A DNA stretch of 64,000 nt, from contig NGZR01000003.1 of assembly GCA_002197995.1 (NCBI GenBank), positions 4,712,001 through 4,776,000 on the forward strand, given 5' to 3'. The position numbers and the translations under genes were made by a program. This stretch comes from Gaeumannomyces sp. JS-464. Its lineage: Eukaryota > Ascomycota > Sordariomycetes > Magnaporthales > Magnaporthaceae. This document shows positions 25,801 to 39,174 of the stretch, one piece after another. The notes beneath the pieces were generated by a model that saw only the letters and a program-made list of their open reading frames with translations, did no database searches and was not told the DNA's origin. Within the stretch, counting starts at the first letter, position 1; each line of letters begins with the position of its first letter.

Positions 25801-27410
25801 ATGCCGCCCCCTGAATCTGCTCGCACGCTCGACGATTGCGTCGATAATTGCCGAGTACGTCAAGTCCCAGGAGTCACCTTGGGAAGTGGCAAGTTGCCGG
25901 GGGTTGGCCTTCTGTTGAGCCTTGAATTTGAAGATACCAAAGCTGATATTGAACGTATTGAAAGCTGAGAAAAAGAAATGACCATCAGCACCAATTCAGA
26001 CGCTGTGAGCTTTATGGAGCTGGTTAGGGGCGTGACATACTTTCGACTTTCGGCCAGATAATCAGCTGTTGCCTCTATGAATTCGGGGCGCAAAGGCTGT
26101 GGGAAAGCCTGTCCCGACGACCGTTGGAGCGCCAGTTTGTCTGTGGTTTTCTTGATGAATACTCGTAGGTCGTCAGAGGAGGCTAAGATGGGGCAGCAGT
26201 TGTATTCCCACTCCTGGGCTATCCGGTCCTGACTCTTGAACCTTTGCAACTCGATAGGGCGGCTCGTAATTAAAATCTGTGTGCGCCTCCAATCAAGAGC
26301 CCCGAGCAGCCGGAAGAGTTCATCTTGGTCTTCAGGGGCAAGATGGTCGATCCCATCAATGACGACATAGTTTTTGGAGAACGACTGCATGGCGGCTCTC
26401 AAAACCTTTGCGAGCACTTGCGGATCCTTGTAGTTCACCCAGTGAATGGTTTCACTGCCCAGTGGGTTCTGGTGAAACTGCAATGCTTTCGTGGTCCGGC
26501 TGTCGCTCTCCTCTGCTGGAATCGCGAAAAGCGCTTCCGCCACCGAGTAAGCTTCCAGGCTTTGAGCCATGATCTGTGCCAAAAGAGTACTCAGAATAGT
26601 TGCCGGGTTGCATGAAATGCGTGGGTCGACAAAGAAGTAGCAGAGGGACGAGGTTGGAGTCGTGGCCTTCTGGGCTAACTGGTTGACGATGGTGGCTGCA
26701 ATGACGGACTTGCCACATCCTGAAGATCCGGAGAGATGCAGAAGTGGATGGTTCCCCTGCATCCAATCCTTCATGCCGCTGTGGGTGGTGAAGATCCAGT
26801 CGGCCGTGCCAGGACATCTTGTGTCGAGGAGATCCAAAGCTCTAGCAGTGCTGTAATCCGTGCTGCAAAGAGCGTCGAGGATTCGATGCCCCGGCCTTGA
26901 ACGTTCCGGGATGCGTATCGTGATGAAGGCGGGAAACGTAATTGCCGAGGGGCGCCGGGTGGGTGGGGCCTGGGGCCTCCCTGAAAGGACGCCCAGAACT
27001 AGCGAGTACCGAGGAAGCGGGAGGGCGATCTGAAGATTGGTCAGGGTGTTTTGAACGACCCAATGGGCGCGCGCGACGTGGTCCGGGTCGATGGCGCTGG
27101 AAGTTCTGGTTCTCAGTGCCTGGGCCAGATCAGAGAGTGTATCCTGGCAGGCAACCAAGCGCCAAAGGTCATAAGGGCCCGGCGGCGGGGGAACTTCTTG
27201 TTCAGGGTCGTCCAGGGTACGCAGGCGGAGGGAAAGCCGCTTGAGGGCGAGAGACATGTTCTCGAGGCTATCTAGTAGCGCCTTCGAGTCGTGAGCCAGG
27301 GGTGTTTGGCTCTCTTTACCGACTCCCGCCAGCAGCACGTAGGTATCATCAACCTCCTCCCCGAGCTCCGCCAGCCGCGAACGGGCGGAAGCGGCCATAG
27401 AGGCCACCAT
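19870..27410 (-). CDS. Giant NACHT-ankyrin NLR-like protein, three frameshifts
   Basis: STAND/NLR-type signalling ATPase of the kind linked in fungi to non-self recognition. Five exons: 26041-27410, 23894-25942, 23210-23823, 21340-23071, 19870-21264; all junctions are GT-AG and in phase once three single-base shifts are allowed, giving about 2386 residues. Residues 1-160 are a helical N-terminus I do not recognise. The NACHT has a P-loop LSGSSGCGKSV (about 230), Walker-B-like YVVIDGIDHL and ILITSRP. A long helical region follows, then from about residue 1060 many ankyrin repeats (GQTALHVAVENEG, GRTPLHVAED, MTALHFAAIGG, GLTPLHVGVQ, GYTPLM). Shifts: missing base near 20861-20875, extra T at 21696-21698, missing C at 21969-21971. 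The ankyrin domain presumably reads out a ligand. Either a live gene with assembly errors or an early pseudogene. Confidence 0.85.
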
Positions 27411-28542
27411 GATGTTTGCTGTGTCGTTTCCCCGTCTGCCCTTGTCGTTCTGGGGCTGATGGAGGGACCGCTGGTGAATCAGCGCGGTCGGCAGCAGCGG
27501 GGCAGGCAGGCCTGACAGCGGTCAAACCCAGAGGATCCCTCCCTCCTCCCCGCATAGAGCGCTCTCTACACGTTTATAGTTGGGCCCCGACTGCACAGAT
27601 TCAGTGAATGCCAGGCACCGCCCCAGTCCAGCTGGTGCCTGAATCCTCAGCTCGGGATGGCCCGGTGGTTGCTCTCCTCGCTGCCTGGAAACTTTGCGAA
27701 CGTGCGGCGGGTCCGTCCCCAAGCAAGCTGCGAGACTGAGACTGGGCTGGCTAGGGCTTGCGTGTCAGATCAGCACCAGTGATGGACGGAAGCGAGCCCT
27801 AGAAACCATGATAGGACCGCATACCTTCTAGGGTTTGGTCGATCCGCTGGCCGACAATATTTGCGCAACTTGGGATGAGGGATGGTGAGAGAAGGCGTAA
27901 ATCCAGGTATTCTTCCACCCACCGTTGCCACCAAGCGCCACAGATCAACCAGGCACCACGTGACAATGAAGATTGGTTTCACACGCCAACTGCGGCCTGA
28001 CGGGCGCCAAGCACCCCCGGGCATTCACAGCCACGAAGAATTTGATGCGTCTGAGAACATAAGAAATACCAGTTGCTGTGGTGCAAGCGATAGCGCAGCT
28101 CGCGCACTTAAATGTGCGCATCGCCCCGTATCCCTAGCCATCCTCACACAAACCGGGCAACTCTGCACAGTCCATTCAAATTGCGACCTGACCTGACCTT
28201 CCTCACGTCGGGCGTATTGTGCATATTTCCCCACCTGTTAACCTTTGCCCAGCTGCCCAGAAGCCTTTCCTTGTCTCGGCCTGAGGGCATCGTAGCCCAG
28301 TGCTGCCATCAATGGTCGAAGCCCAAGGCGAGCCGCATTCCAACACCCGACGACCTCGTGCTTGATGTCACCCGACCTGAGTGCACTTTGGGGCCGCATC
28401 TTGGCTTCACCAGTCCGGTAGCGCATCGACAACTTCATCGGTGCTCAAACATTCATTGATTCAATACAACCGACAATCGATGGCGCCGCCGACCAAGCCT
28501 CTCTCCCACCTAATCTTGAACGTAGCGCCAGCGTACAAAGCC
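27411..28542. other. Intergenic: NLR promoter and hydrolase 3' flank
   Basis: No supported gene. The NLR start at 27410 (CATCATGGTGG) has no clear upstream exon. The rest is unremarkable mixed sequence. Confidence 0.5.
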
Positions 28543-29798
28543 CTAAACCCGCTCCGACAAGAACCGATACACAGTCTCCAGCGCCTCGCCTGCCTCCTTC
28601 ACCACACTGGTGAACACGTCGAACCCGTGCGGAGCCCCAGGGTAAATCCTGACCACAGCATCACTGCCAGTCGCCATCCACTTCGAGCTCATCAACACCG
28701 TATCATCGAGAAGCGGATCAGCACTCCCGCAAATGAACAGCGCCGGCGGCAGCTTCCCGCCGGGAATCTTGGCCGCTACGCCCGGCAGGTCCTCGTACAG
28801 CGGCGACATCTCTGGCGCACGTCTCTGTTCAGGGGTCCCCAGGGACGGCGGCAGGAAGCCTTCAACACAGGCCTTCATGATGTCCCGGTCGACCAGTGCT
28901 GTGGACCCGGGAATGTTAGTAACCATTGAGGGCGTGCTGAGGCTCAAGTCGTAGCACCCGTAAATCAACACGAGACCAGCCAGCTTCGCAGCGGCCTGCG
29001 GCCTAGCCTTGGCCAGGTGAAGGCCGGTCAAAGCCGCCAAGTGGCCCCCCGCAGACTCCCCACCGATAGCTCTGAGGACCCCGCCGCCGAACTGCAGCTG
29101 GCCGGCGTCGCTGGTGAGATGGTCTGCTACGTCGATGCAGTCGTGCACTGCAGCCGGGTAGAGATGGGCCGGGGCTAAGCGGTATCCCACCGAGATGATA
29201 GTCATCTGGCTACCGTTGGCGCAGGCTTGAAGCCGCTCGTCAAAGCTGTTCAGTAAGAAGATACGATCATGTTCAGTTAGCGCTGACTGTGCTGGCGTTT
29301 CAATGGCCCAGCCCAGCTCGCTCCTTGCGGTGGCCAGGCCGCTCTGCCCCGCCCAACCTGGCGCCATTCTCGCCCCGCGCGAACCATCAATTCGCGCTAG
29401 GCACAGCGAGTGCGCTGCAAGGTCCCTAGGGCCCCGTAACCTGTAACCCAACAAAAGACGCCGTCAATCCTCACCAAGATGCAGATTACTCACTCCTGAT
29501 GGCTGAGGCTCGTCCACCCTCCACCGTGAATGTGCATGAAGACGCCTGTGCTCGGCTTCCCATTGTCGGGCCGCAGCACTCGAACCGGGACCGCCCGCCC
29601 CTCTTCGCGAGAAGGTATCTCAACCTCGGTGGCTCCTGGGAGGTGCACGACCGCAGGCCACGGTGCCGACCGGCCCTTTAGGGCCTCGGCGAGCCCTCGC
29701 ATAGCATCCGTTGCATTTGCTGGGAGGAATTTGGCCGGGTCCAACGACAGATCGCTTTGGATAGGCATGGCGAATGACTGTGGGAGAACAAAGAACAA
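28543..29798 (-). CDS. Alpha/beta hydrolase, hormone-sensitive-lipase type
   Basis: Esterase/lipase-like hydrolase. Oxyanion motif HGGGW (exon 1), nucleophile in GGESAGGHL, acid in CGSADPLLDD and His in GAPHGFDV are all present. Exon 1 is 29494-29798, donor GTGAGT. Two acceptors keep the frame: at 29245, giving SHQ-DFDERLQACANG with normal family spacing and 335 residues (preferred), or near 29441, adding about 65 residues of atypical sequence between HGGGW and the VGYRLAP strand. The start MFFVLPQSFAMPIQ has an internal Met that could also be used. No secretion signal is clear. Substrate cannot be told from sequence. No lesions. Confidence 0.88.
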
Positions 29799-32700
29799 AT
29801 TCGGAATGGATAAAGTTGGGAGGATCTCAGCGGCTTGTCTCTGGCCACGACAACTGTCAGTGATGAGAAGAATATGTTTACAGTAGCACTGACTCCCACC
29901 ATATTAGGCAGAACATCTCACGCTTATGTAGAAAACAGGCACCGCCCCGTTGGTGGCCTTGCACGGAACCACCAAGGGCGCGGTTGAATGCCGTCGAACG
30001 CCGAGGTGGGGTACGGTTTTAGCCCGCACAGCAGCGGTTGCGTGTTCTTGTTAGCAGTAACTTAATCCGATACTTGCTCCAAAATGCGAGTGTCCCGATA
30101 GACTCGTTTCTAAGGAGGCATCGCGCAAGCTAGGTTTTTATTTTTATTTACTTATATATATATTTTTTTTTTTTTTTTTTAATACCAGAATCGCACCCAA
30201 GGCTACCTCGGAGATTATCTCCAGAATACCACTAGCCAAAACAATCCTGCGCATGGTTCACGGAATCACACCCAATGTTCCGTAACTCCGGATGGGCGGC
30301 CTCGTATCACATTCTCCACACGGGCAGGAGAATCGATGGCCCCAGCCTCCAAGGGCCCTCACTCCCTGCAAAACCGAAATTGTCGTCGGCCTCAATGACG
30401 TCACACGCGATTTTCCCTCTGGACCCACTCAGCTCAACGGGGGAGAAAAGCCAGCACGCCGCCATCCCGCTTCAAACCAGCGATTCGGTAATCGCCCGAA
30501 TAGGTCGGAGATTTTGGAGGACGATAAGACCACAAGATACTATAACGCACCGATGCTCTTTCTGCTATACACAGGCACCTAGGTACCTAGGTAACTAAGC
30601 AGGAAGCGGATTTATAATGCTCTCTCGCCGCCTGCTTACCTGCTCCGGTGACTGCCTCAAGATATCAAGTCAGACGAGAGCGGAGCAGTTCATCCTATAA
30701 CCGAGGAACATAAACCTTGCTAGACAGATCAAGGAAGGTGGCCAAGTTTTCCGTGGTACAGACAATCTACCCGGTTCTGTCCTATCCTTCCCCTTCTTTT
30801 CTTCACCCTGCTGGCTGGACCTTATTTCTGTTTCGATTCAAATGTGAATATGTTAATAATTAATTACATTAATTATATCAGGCATGCCTTTAGGATTTCG
30901 GGGATACATCTAGATCCGCTATGATAACTAAACAAAACATCAATACAAACAAATAGCTTGCAGTGCCCCGTGCCAGCAGGTTCATCAGGACTACTGTTAT
31001 TGGTATTTACAGGAGCACATGATTTTCCGCGTAGCGAGATCGGCCAGAGTTATTATTTTATTTAGGTAAGTATTAAAGTTACTTATTCACGTCAATGAAT
31101 GTCCGGACGAGGACAAGCTACAAAGCGCAAGGACCTACTTGGCCTTTCGGACCTTTATGCATGGCCTTCATCGGCGGGTTCTTTGGGCTGTCGTAGCCCC
31201 TTGATGTGATAGGAAGCCGCTTTGGGTTGCTTGCGCTCCGAACCTCAGTGGGTTCTAACTTCATGCTGACGAATTGTGGTGGACGGCCACGAGCCTCCGG
31301 GCGGAAGGGCTGAAGTTTCTTTCAAAAGATGCCAAGTCACAGAGGTATCACCTTACACCACTGGAAAGCGGATTTACTAGCCAGGTTGGTATGTCCAATA
31401 GACTTCAAGGGGCCTAATCAGCCGGGCGATATTTGAACTGAGCGTTGAAGCCCAAGCGAGCGGGTTGCGAAGTCGCCTGAGCACGTATCCGGTACCCCAT
31501 CCAGTAAATTCCTTGGACTGGCAGGCTGGGTATCACCGCCGCACGATCCTGATTAGCCGTCTGCGTGTCACATGCAGTAGTATCAAAGACATCACAACCA
31601 TACGAGGAAGGCTTTAGGCATGCGGGATTTACCACGCTCTTTAGAGTTTACCTGGCCACTTTCCGTTTTATCTGTCGTATCGGAAATGAATGCGGATAAT
31701 CTGACAAAAAGAAAAAAGAAAAAGAAAAAGAAAAAAAAAACGACCAACCGGAAGTTGCAGCAGGTCCCCTAGGTAGTTAGTAGACCGTGGAAATTGCAGG
31801 ACATTGGCCGGGCTCGGGGACTGAGACTCTCCTTTGGAGAGACCAGCTCTCGCCTGGAGGAGTGCGTGGGCGTGATACGGCGGCTTGACGACGAGATTGG
31901 TCAAGGTCACCGTGGTTTGATTGGAAGCTGCGCGACAAGAATGGCACAGACCTTGATACGCTTCCATCTGCTAGAGCATGTTGAGCCCGCGGCTTTGTTC
32001 CGATTTGACGACCATCATGTGGTGCGGGATTATGATAGATCGGCCTTTTCCATTGGACGAAAACAAATTTTTACAGGGTTCTGACACGACGGTATGGGGT
32101 TTCCCGAACTGTGGAGGCCATTTAGGATTGCACCATGCGGACCCAAGCATGAAAATACGAGACGATTATTTGGGTATATCTTATTGAAAGGGGGGGGAAT
32201 CGAGGAAGCACTGTACTAGTTCGGCCTGTGGATGTGCTCGATCTGTCACTGCCCGTTTGCCACCACAGCTTCAACCTTTTTCCGGGCTTTCAGATAAATT
32301 TTTTTCTTCTTTCTTTTTGGGCGGCGCGGATGTGGCCCTCGAGATGGAACCGCACAACGAGACCGCCGTTCGGGTCATTGCGGCAGCCATTTCTAACCGC
32401 ATGGGTGTCTAGCTGTCACTTGGGATGGAGGCGAGGTAGGCTGTAGGGCGTGTGCGGGAGAGGATTGACGGTATCCAGCAGTGAACGTTGATTGCTCCTT
32501 CCGGGCGTTGCCGTTTTCGGCAGGTAATGTGGAATGAGTGCGGAGAATCGGCGAGGACGTGTAAAGCGCAAAATTTGCAGGAGAATTGTCTCGGCGATTA
32601 CCTCAAATTCAGTCCATCAGGCAGCCCGAACACACGGCAACAATAACGGCGCTTCCCGGCTGGGCAATGCTTATCTGGTGGGATAGCTGGGGCAGACAGG

Positions 32701-33092
32701 GAAGCGAAACTCCATTGAATCCATCCTCCCTCTTGGAGAGGCACCTCAGCCAACAGCGGGCGTCCGATAGCACCCCAAACCGCTTTGATGGCGGGGATAT
32801 TGGGGGCCTTGCAGCAAACCGCGTAATCTCATGCGTCGCGTGGCCCTTGGACTCCGCAATGTTGGTTCGCTTGGTAGTGCGAAGCAATTGCATGTCTTCC
32901 CGCCTGCTTCTCCTTCTTGTCTTTTCTCGTTTGTGATGCCATGACAAGTGCGTCCGAAATCCGCACTTCGGCACGCGAGACGGCCTGGTCGGTGGCGAAC
33001 TTCAAGAAGCGAGGAAACGGCGAAGATTGCTGCTTCAGACGCGCGCATCATCCCGCAGACGCTCGCGGCGCAGAGAGGCCAGCACCGCCGCC
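29799..33092. other. Long gene-poor stretch, partly AT-rich (30.0-31.1 kb)
   Basis: Over 3 kb without a supported gene. 30130-30180 is a TA/T-rich tract, 30845-30885 has TTAATAATTAATTACATTAATTA-like sequence, 31708-31740 is A/G-rich and 32188-32196 is a G run. No transposase, reverse transcriptase or terminal repeat was recognised. The last 500 bp probably include the promoter of the ABC transporter. Confidence 0.5.
30135..30180. repeat. AT-rich low-complexity tract ending in T18
   Basis: Mixed TTTTA/TATA units run into an uninterrupted T18 at 30163-30180. Simple sequence. Confidence 0.85.
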
Positions 33093-36000
33093 ATGGCGTC
33101 GCCGGGCCTATGCGGCTTGGAAGCCGACCTCCAGTTCGGGCCAACGGTGGCGACGTGCCGCCGAGAGTTCGACTTCACGCTCCTCTTTGAGGAATCGATC
33201 CTCGCCCTGCTCCCCGCCGCCCTGTTTGTGCTCCTCGCATCCGTCCGCCTGCTCCTCCTGGTCGCCAGCGGTGCGCCGGCCGTCGCGCGCCGTGGGTGCC
33301 TGTATGGCCTCAAGCTCGTAAGTGTTTTAGTGGGGAGAAGGGGATGTTTGGAACGTGGGCGAGCGCACGGATTCTAGGCGGTGGTTCATGCCAGCGAAGC
33401 CCGCTCGGGTCAGTTCACTGACTCCTTCACCAATCCATAGGGAACATGTTTGGCGGTTTTAGCAGTCCAAGTGACTGTGCTTGCGCTGCAAAGCGCCCCC
33501 ACGGCCAACACATCGAGGACCCCCGTCACCACCGCGGCTGCTGCCGTCAAACGCAGCAGCCGGTATCCTCCTCCTCCTCCTGTCACACTTCGAGCACCTC
33601 AAGTCGTGCCGGCCCTCATCGCTGCTCGTCCTGTTCCTAGGCCTGAGCTCGCTCTTCGGCGCCGCCAGGACACGCACGTACTGGCTGCTGGGACAAAGGA
33701 CCGTGGCTGGCTTGCTACTGGCAGACGTCCTGCTCAAGATCGGGCTGTTCGTCTTGGAGAGTCATGGTAAAAAGGAGCTGCTGCGGAGCCCCGAGCTGCG
33801 CGAGAAGGCAGCCGAGGAGCTCGCGGGGCCCATCAATAGGACCCTGTTCCGCTGGCTCGACCGGCTTTTCCTCAGGGGCTATAGGGAGCTACTGGCGCCC
33901 GCCGACATCGCGCCCATCGATAGCAGGCTGACTTCGGGACGTCTGCGGCACAAGTTCGCCGGCATCGGCGAGAAGGTGCGAGATCCCGGTACGTCGCTTT
34001 TGATCTGCGCCGCCGAGATTGATGCGGGCCACACCGGGCGGGGGAGTCGCTTCGTTCTGATCACTGATTGCCCGCCCTCTTGTAGCCGGATTCTCTAAAA
34101 ATGGTCTCGTGATACTCACCTTCAAGAGCCTTGGGTGGGAATTTTTCTACCCGGCCATCGCCAAGCTTTTTGTCATCGCCTTCACCTTCGCGCAGCCTTT
34201 CCTCGTGACGGCCGTGCTGCGTCACCTGGAATCAGACAACGCGCCCGTTAATAACGGGTACGGTCTGATCGGCGCGTCGTTTCTCATCTACGTTGGAATC
34301 GCCATTTGCCAGAGCTGGTACGGCCACCAGGCGAATCGGATGGCTGTCATGATCCGCGGCGCACTTTGCACTTCCTTGTTCGAGAAGCTGCTCAGGCTCC
34401 CGGAAGACAACGAACTCGAGTCCCAGGCCATCACTTTGACCATTAACAACGTCGAGAGGATCACGCGCAGCATTGCTTACCTTCATGACACCTGGGCTGC
34501 CCTGATCGAAACTCCCCTGGCGACATATCTCGTGTATCGGCAGCTGGGCCCATCCTGCCTCGTCATCTTTGTCGTTATCTTTGGTATGACTGGATCTCCC
34601 CCATTCCCCGCGTACTCTGTAGGGGTTCGGCTGACGCGTAAAAAACAAAGGGTCTCTCGCTGCCATTTCCAAGATTTCGGCAGGGCTCAGCAGGCATCAG
34701 CAGAAATGGCTCGCGGCGGTCCAGGTGCGGATCGAAGCGACCAAGAAGATGCTGGCCTCCCTTAAGGCCGTTAAGATGCTCGCTGCCGATGCCAGAGTCA
34801 GCGCGGCCATCAAGCATATCCGCCAGCGCGAAATGGCGATTGCCCGGCCGTTTCGGCAGAGGCTTGTCTTGACGGTCATGTTCTGTTAGTCTGCTATTTT
34901 CTTTTCACCACCGCCACCTCAAAATGCGACCTCCTCACAGGTAATTCATACTAACTACCCCAGTAGCGTACACGCCATTGACCTTAGCGCCGCCACTCGT
35001 CTTCGGTGTTTATCTCGCCGCGCAGGGCGGGAGCAGTGGGAACTTTGATGTGACAAGGATCTTCACTTCTCTCATCCTCATCACCCTGCTGTCGAACCCC
35101 CTTATCAGCTTGTTCCAGGCCATGCCCGGTCTTGCTGCCGCACACGGCTGTTTCGCACGCATTCAGGAATTCCTCGAGATTCCGGAATTGAAGGATCCTA
35201 GAACTGTATCGGCCGTGACCGAAAAGTCAGGGGGCTCATCCGGCTCCCCCATCAAGTCTGGTACCCCAGTTGTGTCACTGAAGGATGCATCCTTCGGCTG
35301 GGCGGGCTCGGAAGATGGTGAGAAAGCAGTGCTCTCTAGCTTTAACCTAGACATCCAGGCCGGAAAGAGGATTGCGATTACAGGTCCTGTCGGGTCCGGT
35401 AAGACCTTGCTGCTGAAGGGACTTTTGGGCGAGGTCGCACAGCTGCACGGTAGCGTCTGGGTAGCTCCAGGGGCTACTTTCGCGTACTGCAGCCAGGCGC
35501 CCTGGCTCGAGAACGTCTCGGCGAAGGAAAATCTCACTCGCTATGGGCCTCAAGGGACAGGCAAAGACTCGGATTATCTTTACAACAAGGTCGCTCGGGA
35601 CTGTGCCCTGGAGGATATCACTGCCCTCCCCGATTATGCTTCGGGCTCTGTTGGAAGTGGAGGGGCCTTGTTGAGCGGAGGCCAGCGCCAGCGTCTGGTG
35701 AGTAAGACCGGTAGTCCATTTGCCCGAAACGGACCCGAGCTGATAGCCGTCGACAGGCTCTGGCACGGGCGATGGCTCTGTCTCGCGACGTTCTGCTTCT
35801 TGACGATCCATTCAGCGCTCTCGACCGCAAGACGAGATGGCGCATTGCCCGAGCTCTCCTCCTTTCGCAACCCCGCCACAAGACGATAATCTTCGCTACG
35901 CACGACCGTAAGATAGTTCAGTTTCTCTGCTTGACTTTTTCCGTTTCAAGAATGTCCGATTAACGGGGAGGCACACCGGCGTCACAGAACAAATCGCCTC

Positions 36001-38354
36001 GCTTGCCGATGAGGTTTACGTGATCACGGAGAATGGCCATCTCGAACGTGTCGCTCTTGAACGCCCGGAAAAAGACACCATCTACAAATTCTCCGGCTCT
36101 TTCAACGAGACAACGGGATCCAATTCCGACGGCGAGGCTCCGCAGGAAGCCTCAGGGCAATCCTCTCCGCCATGGGCTGCCGCCGCTGCAGACAACTCGG
36201 AACAGGGGCCCGGATCGGGTCAGAAGAAGATGGGCGACAGCGCCGTGTACGCGGATTACTTGAGGTCTATGGATTCTCTGAACGCCGTCACCCTCCTCGT
36301 CCTGGGAATCCTGGCTTCGGTTACCACAAAGATGCCCGGTAAGCCATAGCCGGGGCCTACTGCTGATTGCGCGTTCCCTGCCAAACTCATGTCTACTAAC
36401 AGTATCTATTCTATTCTCAAGATCTCTGGATGCAATGGTGGACCGCTGCGGCTGCGGCTGGCGACCGACGCGACGGGTACTGGCTGGGAATTTACACCAC
36501 CCTCCAGGTTCTGGGTTTGCTGATAACCGCCATTTGGATTTGGTGAGTGGTAGTTCACCTTGATTTCTATCGAGATTTATTTCAAACACCGTTCTCTGAC
36601 ACGTACAACACAAAATAGGCATTTGTTAGCCAAGGTCGTGCCAAAGTCGGGTGTGTCGCTCCATGATAGGCTCCTGGCAACCGTCCTCAACGCACAATAC
36701 CCCTTCATCAGCCGCGTCGACACAGGCACCATTGTCAACCGCTTCAACCAGGATCTCATGTTTGTCGACTCGATGCTGCCCATGGACCTCCTCAACACCA
36801 TCGCAGAGCTTTCTCTGTCTATGATCCAGATCGTGCTCATCTCAATCGCCTCGATCCATGTCCTCAGCGCTGTTCCTCTGCTCGTCGGGCTGCTATACCT
36901 CATTCAGCACTTTTACCTGCGCACATCCAAGCAGCTGCGCCTGATGGACCTCGAGTCTAAAGCGGCACTGCACACCCGCATCGCTGAGGCCTCGGCCGGC
37001 TCGGCGCTCGCGACGATCCGCGCGCACGGCTGGTCCGCCGTCGTTCGAGACCGCTATATGGATAGCTTCGACCGCTCGCAGGAGCCCACGTACCTGCTGC
37101 TCTCGATCCAGCGGTGGCTGTTCCTGGTCCTGAACCTAGTCGTCGCTGGCCTGGTCATGATCATGGTCGGCGTGGCGCTCTCGCTGCGCGGCAAAATCAG
37201 CACCGGCGCCGTCGGCGTGGCCTTTCTCAATGCTACCACCCTCGGCGAGACCATGACGCGGCTTATTATTTCGTGGACGGGCCTCGAGACCTCGCTTGGT
37301 GCTATTGCGCGCATCTCCTCGTTTGATAAGGAGACGCCTAGAGAGACGACCGACGATAGAGATTATGCGCTCGGCGGCCAACAGCAACCGCACGTCGAGC
37401 CGCCGTCCTCGTGGCCGCAGCGTGGAGAAGTCAAACTCGAAAATGTGTGGGGAACGTACCACAACGCCCCAGAGAACTTATCCTCGTCATCCCAGCCACC
37501 CGCACAGTCGTCCGCAGACGAGGACCCGGAGCATCCGCGATGGAGCCTACGGGGCGTCAGCCTGACTATCCAGCCAGGCGAGCGCGTGGCCGTCTGCGGG
37601 CGCACCGGCTCGGGCAAGTCGACCCTGCTCCTGGCCCTGCTGCGCATGGTGCACCTCCCCGTCGGCGCTATCATGATCGATGGCGTGGACTGCTCGCGGC
37701 TTCGTCTGTCCACCCTCCGCCACGGTTTCCACGTCATCTCGCAGGACCAGTTCCAGGAGTCCAGCGCTGGGGGTGATGATTCTGGCGACGATATGAGCTC
37801 CAAGACCGCCACCCTGCGACATCAGCTGGACCCAAAGGGCCTCTTCTCGGACGCGCAGGTTGAGGAGATCATCAGGGCCTGTGGGCAGAGCTTGTGGGAC
37901 AGGGTCGATGCGGCAGGAGGCCTTGGAGCGCTCAGGGCCGACATTGCGTTTTCAGCAGGTGAAGCGCAGCTCCTCTCTGTCGCACGCACAGTTCTCTACG
38001 GCACGCTGAGAGAGGGAGGTATCGTTCTTCTGGACGAGGCCACCAGCAGGTATGTCCCCGCTAGGCTGGTGATATCCTTATACATACATATATATTTGCG
38101 CAAACCAACAAGGAAGATACTAACCAGGTGTCATCCTTTCAGCGTCGATCGCGAGTCAGAACAAAAGATCGAGGAGATCATCACAAGCCGTCTGCATAAC
38201 AAGACCGTTATCGCGGTGAACCACCGACTGGAGGCGGCTCTGGGCTACGACAAGATCGTGGTCATGGGAAAACGGGAGGATCATCGACGTCGGAACTCCC
38301 GGCGAGCTTGTGGAGAGATGCGACTTGTTTGCCGGCCTCAGGGTCAGGGGCTAG
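33093..38354 (+). CDS. ABC-C (MRP-type) transporter, two frameshifts
   Basis: Full-length multidrug-resistance-protein-like exporter (TMD0-TMD1-NBD1-TMD2-NBD2), about 1500 residues, likely moving organic anions, conjugates or metabolites across plasma or vacuolar membrane. Ten exons: 33093-33317, 33441-33988, 34086-34583, 34651-34884, 34964-35697, 35757-35907, 35988-36338, 36422-36542, 36619-38049, 38143-38354. NBD1: Walker A GPVGSGKT, signature LSGGQRQRL, Walker B VLLLDDPFSALD. NBD2: Walker A GRTGSGKST, degenerate signature FSAGEAQ, Walker B IVLLDEATS. Extra A in AAA 33549-33551 and in AAAA 38269-38272 shift the frame; with both removed the exon lengths sum to a whole number of codons and the C-terminus becomes RIIDVGTPGEL... 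with stop at 38352. Convergent with the AA9 gene, 171 bp apart. Confidence 0.88.
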
Positions 38355-38525
38355 GTCTGCCGGCGCATATCCTTCTAACAAGATGTGATTCGTATTTGTA
38401 TTCAATTTGGTGCCGTTGGCAATGTATCTTGATGCGCGCTAGGAACAAACGCAAAATCTCTCTAGCCTCGACAGTGGCTCCTCTTTTCTCTTAGCCGCAT
38501 CCCTCGCCACAATCCAACCAATTGT

Positions 38526-39081
38526 TTAGGTGCATTGGTAGTAGTAAGGGGCAGAGACACCTTTGCAGCTCGACCCAGCTTGGCAATTGGTACACCCAGA
38601 ATAGCCCTGGCCACCACACTGCCCATACTTTGCAACCGTGCAGCCCGCGCCACCACCACCACCACCTCCATTCCCGCCGGTAGGGGCCGGGTTGCCGGGC
38701 GCGGTGCCCGAGGCGCCAGACCCGGCCTTGCAGGTGCTCTCGCAGCCGGAGCACGCGCTGCCGGCCTTCTTGGTCGAGCCGCCGGACCAGACGGCGGGGC
38801 CGGGCGTGGAGTAGGACGACATGGCACGGTGGATGTCGACGGCCACGCCCGGGTGGGACGCGCCGATGAAGCCCGGGATCTGAACCGTCGGCGGGCTGGC
38901 TGAGCCGCCCGAGCCCGTGATGGTGATCTGGAAGCACGTCATGTAGAACTGGCCGCCGCCGGGGCTCTGCGCGGCGTGCAGCGCGAGCGCCTCGGCCCGG
39001 AGGAGGTAGTCGCCCGGCGCGAGGGAGGATGGGATCGGGACGTTCATTTTGCCGCAGCAGCTGTTTTTATCTCTTGGTCAG

Positions 39082-39174
<93 letters not shown>

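Noticed and set aside
29246..29440. Retained segment (about 65 residues) inside the hydrolase
   Set aside because: It would separate HGGGW from the next strand far more than in family members; the longer intron gives normal spacing.
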